Program-made: the position numbers and the translations under genes
Shown: positions 62,901-64,000 of the stretch, one piece after another
How the letters are laid out: every line of letters starts with the position of its first letter
Numbering within the stretch: the first letter of the stretch is position 1
The notes under the pieces: model-generated
Databases searched by the model: none
The model's input: only the letters and a program-made list of their open reading frames with translations
What the model was told of the DNA's origin: nothing
Assembly (NCBI GenBank): GCA_045539595.1
Contig: JAZQFQ010000092.1
Location: 7,648-71,647, forward strand
Length of the DNA stretch: 64,000 nucleotides
Direction: 5' to 3'
Origin: SIG701 sp045539595
GTDB taxonomy: Bacteria; Bacillota; Clostridia; Oscillospirales; CAG-272

Positions 62901-62984
62901 TGGAGCAGGACGGATGCAACAACGATTTATTATTGGATCAAACCAACGCAATCAATGAAACGTTCTGCCGGATGGGAGAATTGA
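56928..62984 (+). CDS. Giant internal virion/polyvalent protein, 2,018 aa
   Basis: This is the largest gene of phage B. Visible parts: an N-terminal coiled coil (ARSRLSELETAEDTRRAIGNN); hydrophobic stretches (MVPSIVAGAIAGPAGALVG, ALLQYFLGGIGALGG) near 285-350; a low-complexity linker near 580-670; a zincin-like HELTH at 749-753 with downstream LWDELASSVYG; helical middle; an LPD38-like region (NLSYALTSTDQMAKGGVQATQ and AMIGLAALAAAKGLLRS near 1,260-1,445); and a long C-terminal region. Podoviruses eject such proteins with their DNA to build a channel. The HExxH may act on the wall or host proteins. Confidence 0.75.
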   Translation: MANMTFAQSVEAGRSQGRVSHSKAMENYKQTQRKIDSAVPRQAASSSSTIATKTSKSFPDQQAQQERTSYLRGLDLDAARSRLSELETAEDTRRAIGNNMAQVNRFLPGSATWQRLQDESKAAQEERDRLRQDIAAAEFIQISDRYQAMKSAPNYHSNLKRNGIEPWKLDDSAAWATEEEADTFYYIRNTQGEEAALDYLRFMGDEWNYRSAQVDAESIQRVKNPVAKALSTGAYGFAAGLDQFRSGVAQTAASLSGDVLPTSSFQQASAMLRDDLSGVGRVAYDVLNTTGNMVPSIVAGAIAGPAGALVGSGTMASGVFGNSYNSARKQGYSDAQAKGYASITAASEALLQYFLGGIGALGGKVTNSVVQRSVQNIRAAAGRVAAELGLRMGAEFTEEYLQETLDPVFRNLMLDEKNKFKLVSQEQAYAGLLGALSAGLLEGGGVVASNLTNRTAQPNVTQPDQTPSVAQPTIQNPGEAETQATVPSTLPTLSQNATLQTALVEYRNTGVTTNRVAEMVLSDPEALRELNITPDGRTRSQQRAMVKQAIAQAIAPRAQVMPMPVHSEVDAPVATGYNFNQEETQKGVNEDEAHTVDDGGRTTGISTLQRTAYRGTGAGTVRGDSSGVSEVGGVHSDSAGKESGRGIAPQDEAAIRSDRELSHTVTSAVPTVPWVQGHTTPPADGTDIKAEVDLAAAYGIPAFVVDSVTWDKFAPRTRSGAAAPAFSENGQIYFRDTIPQRARGTYARHELTHVMKQVGFEPYLDFIQCVPQKINLSSKAAQRAINALAQHRGISLSTATASDARNLWDELASSVYGVCADPNSVPQEIRDMFYDFDAFIGEMEDIHRQFRESKQASSAIGFGVSTPSLTISLEQDGAPGTAPTQFRYQEQTFTEQDYEAMPDAADDRHRIIREQESLSRARAKLSDIDAEIRRDSASGQALLERTMQGLDTNRIWTAAENDLAYSIFDRMMTRARETGDYTASYGGYTIAEWRRVIRDKGTAEAQALQARRKWSASDRDSVFNEATDIVSDSELSTEEQAGVIRDVDQFMREIEEVPGRHRADEHTHGSQNASFIEDSPESREALVGIIERIAQHRGITRTVLSGKLNGLHSFIRKSMLKMDASVLEDYATRSALAVANDMVTPDHGEMLKTLQVLSHLFNPKTWFRNVVGNTAFATADATALGAASLFDILLAKRTGTRSVVVGPQPFSKETISAKEAAFWQSVCAVYLDVDLTGEINRYGQKKSRTFRMGGTKTGALTRFMSKLERNLSYALTSTDQMAKGGVQATQTARIQRMLDSGVIDPNRIGDISPGEYADQRGADLARYRTFQDNSKMAAVSKTAHDALNLMGIGNSGRQINGHTVHSFGLGDLLNPYPGVPGNIASRAAEYSPVAFVNGIVNVTKAFKAGKTATVAQQASAVMQLSRGLTGSAMIGLAALAAAKGLLRSSADDEDKDVDKLNRSEGLNGIQINISGMVRMLAGESTEWQKDDRLASLDFLQPINSWLALGCFVNSYLKGDQEYDALTASIDAFGSSIEDFPVLQTIQDIVDDVRYNDTGLLSAVLQESASSAITSVVPSLVRNVATASDPYQRDLYSGEFGAVSLYDWISQNTGIQSAFLSGLADFLDGTMKLSSSVSSVMNAVPGVRYLLPQKLDNYGQPMNYTGNRGLDVANALFLPGSINTYRQRDVSRELASVASASGVSNFYPNRNPVSTVEYEGEKHVLTYAQRQEYQKNYGLLYDDMASFLIQSDEYKAADAATRVDMFSMLESIASAQAKVNYMESVGIDYSGSDAAKLIARVNLFSEAGIYFPMYYTLKAGISEIDESTSSTKLVDKLNLLNNSGLDIQQQATVYYHMVTSMDSKKINEASKAGVGSSALELWGYRFKLLDELNNSDNAQKRRLLFSTSGLSSAQKQALDEILINDGIYIPKDVTVDYSDENAFYVSQMSDAGKRRYNSFVNGQLSGEEWSRIYSNYSSMNKADIISGLVSEGWSRTDATTIYYWIKPTQSMKRSAGWEN
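58699..58923 (+). CDS. Candidate overprinted gene inside the giant protein gene
   Basis: In the +1 frame an ATG at 58,699, 4 nt after CGAGG, opens a 74-aa protein: MKPIRLMTEEERLALARSKEPPTEEQEQELFEETLQACRKWEEY, ending RKMKPLFDLIENSAIQ. It has a coherent amphipathic, Glu/Lys-rich composition. The giant protein in the same stretch is Gly/Ser/Thr-rich and unstructured (GGRTTGISTLQRTAYRGTGAG). This suggests selection acts on the inner frame. Function unknown. Confidence 0.45.
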   Translation: MKPIRLMTEEERLALARSKEPPTEEQEQELFEETLQACRKWEEYIQTPQGKKADEELHRKMKPLFDLIENSAIQ

Positions 62985-62985
62985 A

Positions 62986-63013
62986 AAAGACCCGGTCACA
63001 TGACCGGGTCTTT
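62986..63013. terminator. Bidirectional terminator between convergent operons
   Basis: AAAGACCCGGTCA (62,986-62,998) and TGACCGGGTCTTT (63,001-63,013) form a perfect 13-bp inverted repeat with A/T ends on both sides. It ends the late transcript and the opposing MazG-like operon. Confidence 0.85.
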
Positions 63014-63262
63014 CTTTAATCTCCGCATCCAGCGCGCAGCTTTCTTTGTTACGCCCTCTTGGCTCCAATCTATGCCCAGCTCCATCAGGCAGACAAACAC
63101 ATCATCTATTTCTTCCTGAAGCCCGGCTCTGGCCTGATTCTCTGTTACCGGCGTAGGGTTCGAGCCATCCAGCGCCCGGCGCAGCTTCAGGGCCGCATGC
63201 CCCAGCTCAGCCGCCTCTTCTGCCAGCATGGCCAACAATTCCGTCTCAGCGAGTCCTGTCAT
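62996..63262 (-). CDS. MazG-like nucleotide pyrophosphatase-like protein
   Basis: The 88-aa protein MTGLAETELLAMLAEEAAELGHAALKLRRALDGSNPTPV...LQEEIDDVFVCLMELGI has the EEAAEL and EEIDDV motifs of the all-alpha MazG fold, which binds magnesium and hydrolyses nucleoside triphosphates. It could adjust nucleotide pools. The start at 63,260-63,262 overlaps the previous stop (ATGA). Confidence 0.75.
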   Translation of the reverse strand: MTGLAETELLAMLAEEAAELGHAALKLRRALDGSNPTPVTENQARAGLQEEIDDVFVCLMELGIDWSQEGVTKKAARWMRRLKKDPVM

Positions 63263-63360
63263 AGTTCCTCCTCTCCAATGTCTTTTCCGACGGCGCAGAC
63301 GGCGGTCACGCACACCCCGACAATACCGCCGAGAATGAGGCCGATGATAAAGGGAATCAT
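63259..63360 (-). CDS. DUF3789-like small membrane protein, 33 aa
   Basis: MIPFIIGLILGGIVGVCVTAVCAVGKDIGEEEL is one glycine-rich transmembrane helix followed by an acidic tail. Such one-helix proteins are frequent in Bacillota phages and are often labelled DUF3789. GGAGGTGAC precedes the ATG. Confidence 0.65.
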   Translation of the reverse strand: MIPFIIGLILGGIVGVCVTAVCAVGKDIGEEEL

Positions 63361-63623
63361 GCGGGGTCACCTCCGTCCATCCTTGCCCCGCAGTTGGGGC
63401 AATAGTTTGAACGCAACTTGTTTTTCCTGTTGCACCATGCGTAGTCCTCTTTATACACCTTTTTGTGACATACGGAACAATAAACACCTGCGTTGGAGCA
63501 ATCCGTCAACGATACCCACCGCCCCGGCTCACGCACCGTCACGCCGTGGGCAATCAGGTGGTCGGCAATTACGGCGGCGTAGGTATTCCCAATCAGCCCA
63601 ATCAGCTTTTCTCTGTCAGTCAT
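63357..63623 (-). CDS. Zinc-ribbon phage protein, 88 aa
   Basis: MTDREKLIGLIGNTYAAVIADHLIAHGVTVREPGRWVSL has a helical N-terminus and a C-terminal zinc ribbon (CSVCHKKV...NYCPNCGARMDGG). This layout is recurrent in Bacillota phage early regions. GGAGGAC lies before the ATG. It overlaps the next gene by 4 nt. Confidence 0.7.
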   Translation of the reverse strand: MTDREKLIGLIGNTYAAVIADHLIAHGVTVREPGRWVSLTDCSNAGVYCSVCHKKVYKEDYAWCNRKNKLRSNYCPNCGARMDGGDPA

Positions 63624-63648
63624 TTTGCGTCCTCCCTCACGGTAATGT

Positions 63649-64000
63649 TTAGCCATCGCCGTAGCCGGAGCCGTAGCCGTAGCCGTCGCCGCAGCCGGAG
63701 CCGTAGCCGTCGCCGCAGCCGGAGCCGTAGCCGTCGCCGCAGCCGGAGCCGTAGCCGTCGCCGGAGCCGTCGCCGGAGCCGTGGCCGTAGCCGGAGCCGT
63801 GGCCATCGCCGTCGCCGGAGCCGTAGCCGTCGCCGTCGCCGTAGCCGTAGCCGTCGCCGGAGCCGTAGCCGTCGCCGTAGCCGTCGCCGTAGCCGTGGCC
63901 GTAGCCGGAGCCGTGGCCATCGCCGTCGCCGGAGCCGTAGCCGTCGCCGTCGCCGTAGCCGTAGCCGTCGCCGGAGCCGTAGCAAGGCGGGGGCCAAGCG
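63649..64000 (-). CDS. Gly-rich repeat protein, C-terminal part (partial)
   Basis: The frame is open at the right edge and reads PPPCYGSGDGYGYGDGDGYG and onward as alternating Gly with Ser, Asp, Tyr, His or Cys, ending GYGYGSGYGDG. No start lies in the window. The other two frames on this strand read Ala/Thr or Arg/Leu repeats and are shadows. The seam gene at 26,974-27,525 has a shorter stretch of the same kind. Role unknown. Confidence 0.5.
   Translation of the reverse strand, partial: AWPPPCYGSGDGYGYGDGDGYGSGDGDGHGSGYGHGYGDGYGDGYGSGDGYGYGDGDGYGSGDGDGHGSGYGHGSGDGSGDGYGSGCGDGYGSGCGDGYGSGCGDGYGYGSGYGDG
63655..63983. repeat. Long GCCGTA/GCCGGA low-complexity repeat array
   Basis: About 330 nt of hexamer units. 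A higher-order copy of 89 nt occurs at 63,781-63,869 and again at 63,895-63,983, a 114-nt offset. A 24-nt unit containing GCCGCAGCCGGAG is repeated three times near 63,683-63,754. It expands in frame. Confidence 0.85.

Noticed and set aside
63655..63983. CRISPR-like array at the right end
   Set aside because: The higher-order repeats have no unique spacers and read as one continuous Gly-rich frame.
63357..63997. Ala/Thr and Arg/Leu repeat proteins over the right-end repeat
   Set aside because: These are the alternative frames of the Gly-x-Gly repeat; the Gly frame has a matching case at 27.5 kb and ends just past the repeat.

Overview
The window holds two unrelated temperate tailed phages (or prophages) joined end to end. 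Positions 1 to about 27,450 are GC-rich. Almost all genes there run on the minus strand, packed with 1-20 nt overlaps and without clear Shine-Dalgarno sites, and one promoter pair fits the Bacteroidota TTTG / TAnnTTTG pattern. The protein set (DUF5675, DUF6808, DUF6712-like, XkdF-type protease, BspA-like fibre, Bacteroides-type integrase) suggests a siphovirus of a GC-rich gut Bacteroidales. From about 27,505 to 64,000 the GC is lower, genes have AGGAGG-type ribosome sites and sigma-70 promoters, and the content (DLISRADAI proteins, DUF1071, RusA, P22-like portal, amidase, LPD38-type protein) suggests a podovirus of a Bacillota (Oscillospirales-like) gut host. Each part has its own integrase, repressor, SSB, cytosine methyltransferase, large terminase, portal, major capsid and lysis genes, so this is not one phage. 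The seam lies in a GSGYG-coding low-complexity repeat (27,449-27,505). A longer repeat of the same type closes the right edge. The simplest reading is a metagenomic assembly chimera across a shared repeat.

Phage A, left to right. 1-1,296: leftward early genes including SSB, cut at the window edge. 1,297-1,413: face-to-face promoters with a palindromic operator. 1,414-3,211: rightward repressor and integrase. 3,359-6,106: lysis and accessory genes (DUF5675, two-helix membrane protein, DUF6808). 6,118-21,631: structural genes, read right to left as small and large terminase, tail chaperone with a -1 frameshift site, tail proteins, tape measure, protease/scaffold, major capsid, portal, connector, fibre. 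21,679-27,450: methyltransferase with a C10 tract, two ParB-like proteins, two adjacent genes resembling sigma regions 2 and 4, and a RuvC-like nuclease. Three structural operons are each preceded by the same bipartite element (TAACA, 14 nt, GGTATTTCCCGGAAAA), a candidate phage-specific late promoter that the split sigma-like pair might read.

Phage B. 27,513-37,479: leftward early operon with small Cys-rich proteins, Dcm, RusA, replication protein, SSB, HNH, DUF1071 annealing protein and a sigma-like regulator. 37,598-40,574: lysogeny block with a membrane moron, two XRE repressors around the integrase, three operators, and a LexA-box promoter firing antisense into one repressor. The integrase and second repressor are bracketed by a 23-nt inverted repeat. 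40,806-42,385: a J-domain operon and a divergent ribbon-helix-helix regulator. 42,565-62,984: rightward late genes (terminases, tail, portal, scaffold, capsid, holins, receptor-binding proteins, amidase, internal virion proteins), including a candidate gene overprinted inside the 2,018-aa protein. 62,996-64,000: MazG-like, DUF3789-like and Gly-rich genes on the minus strand.
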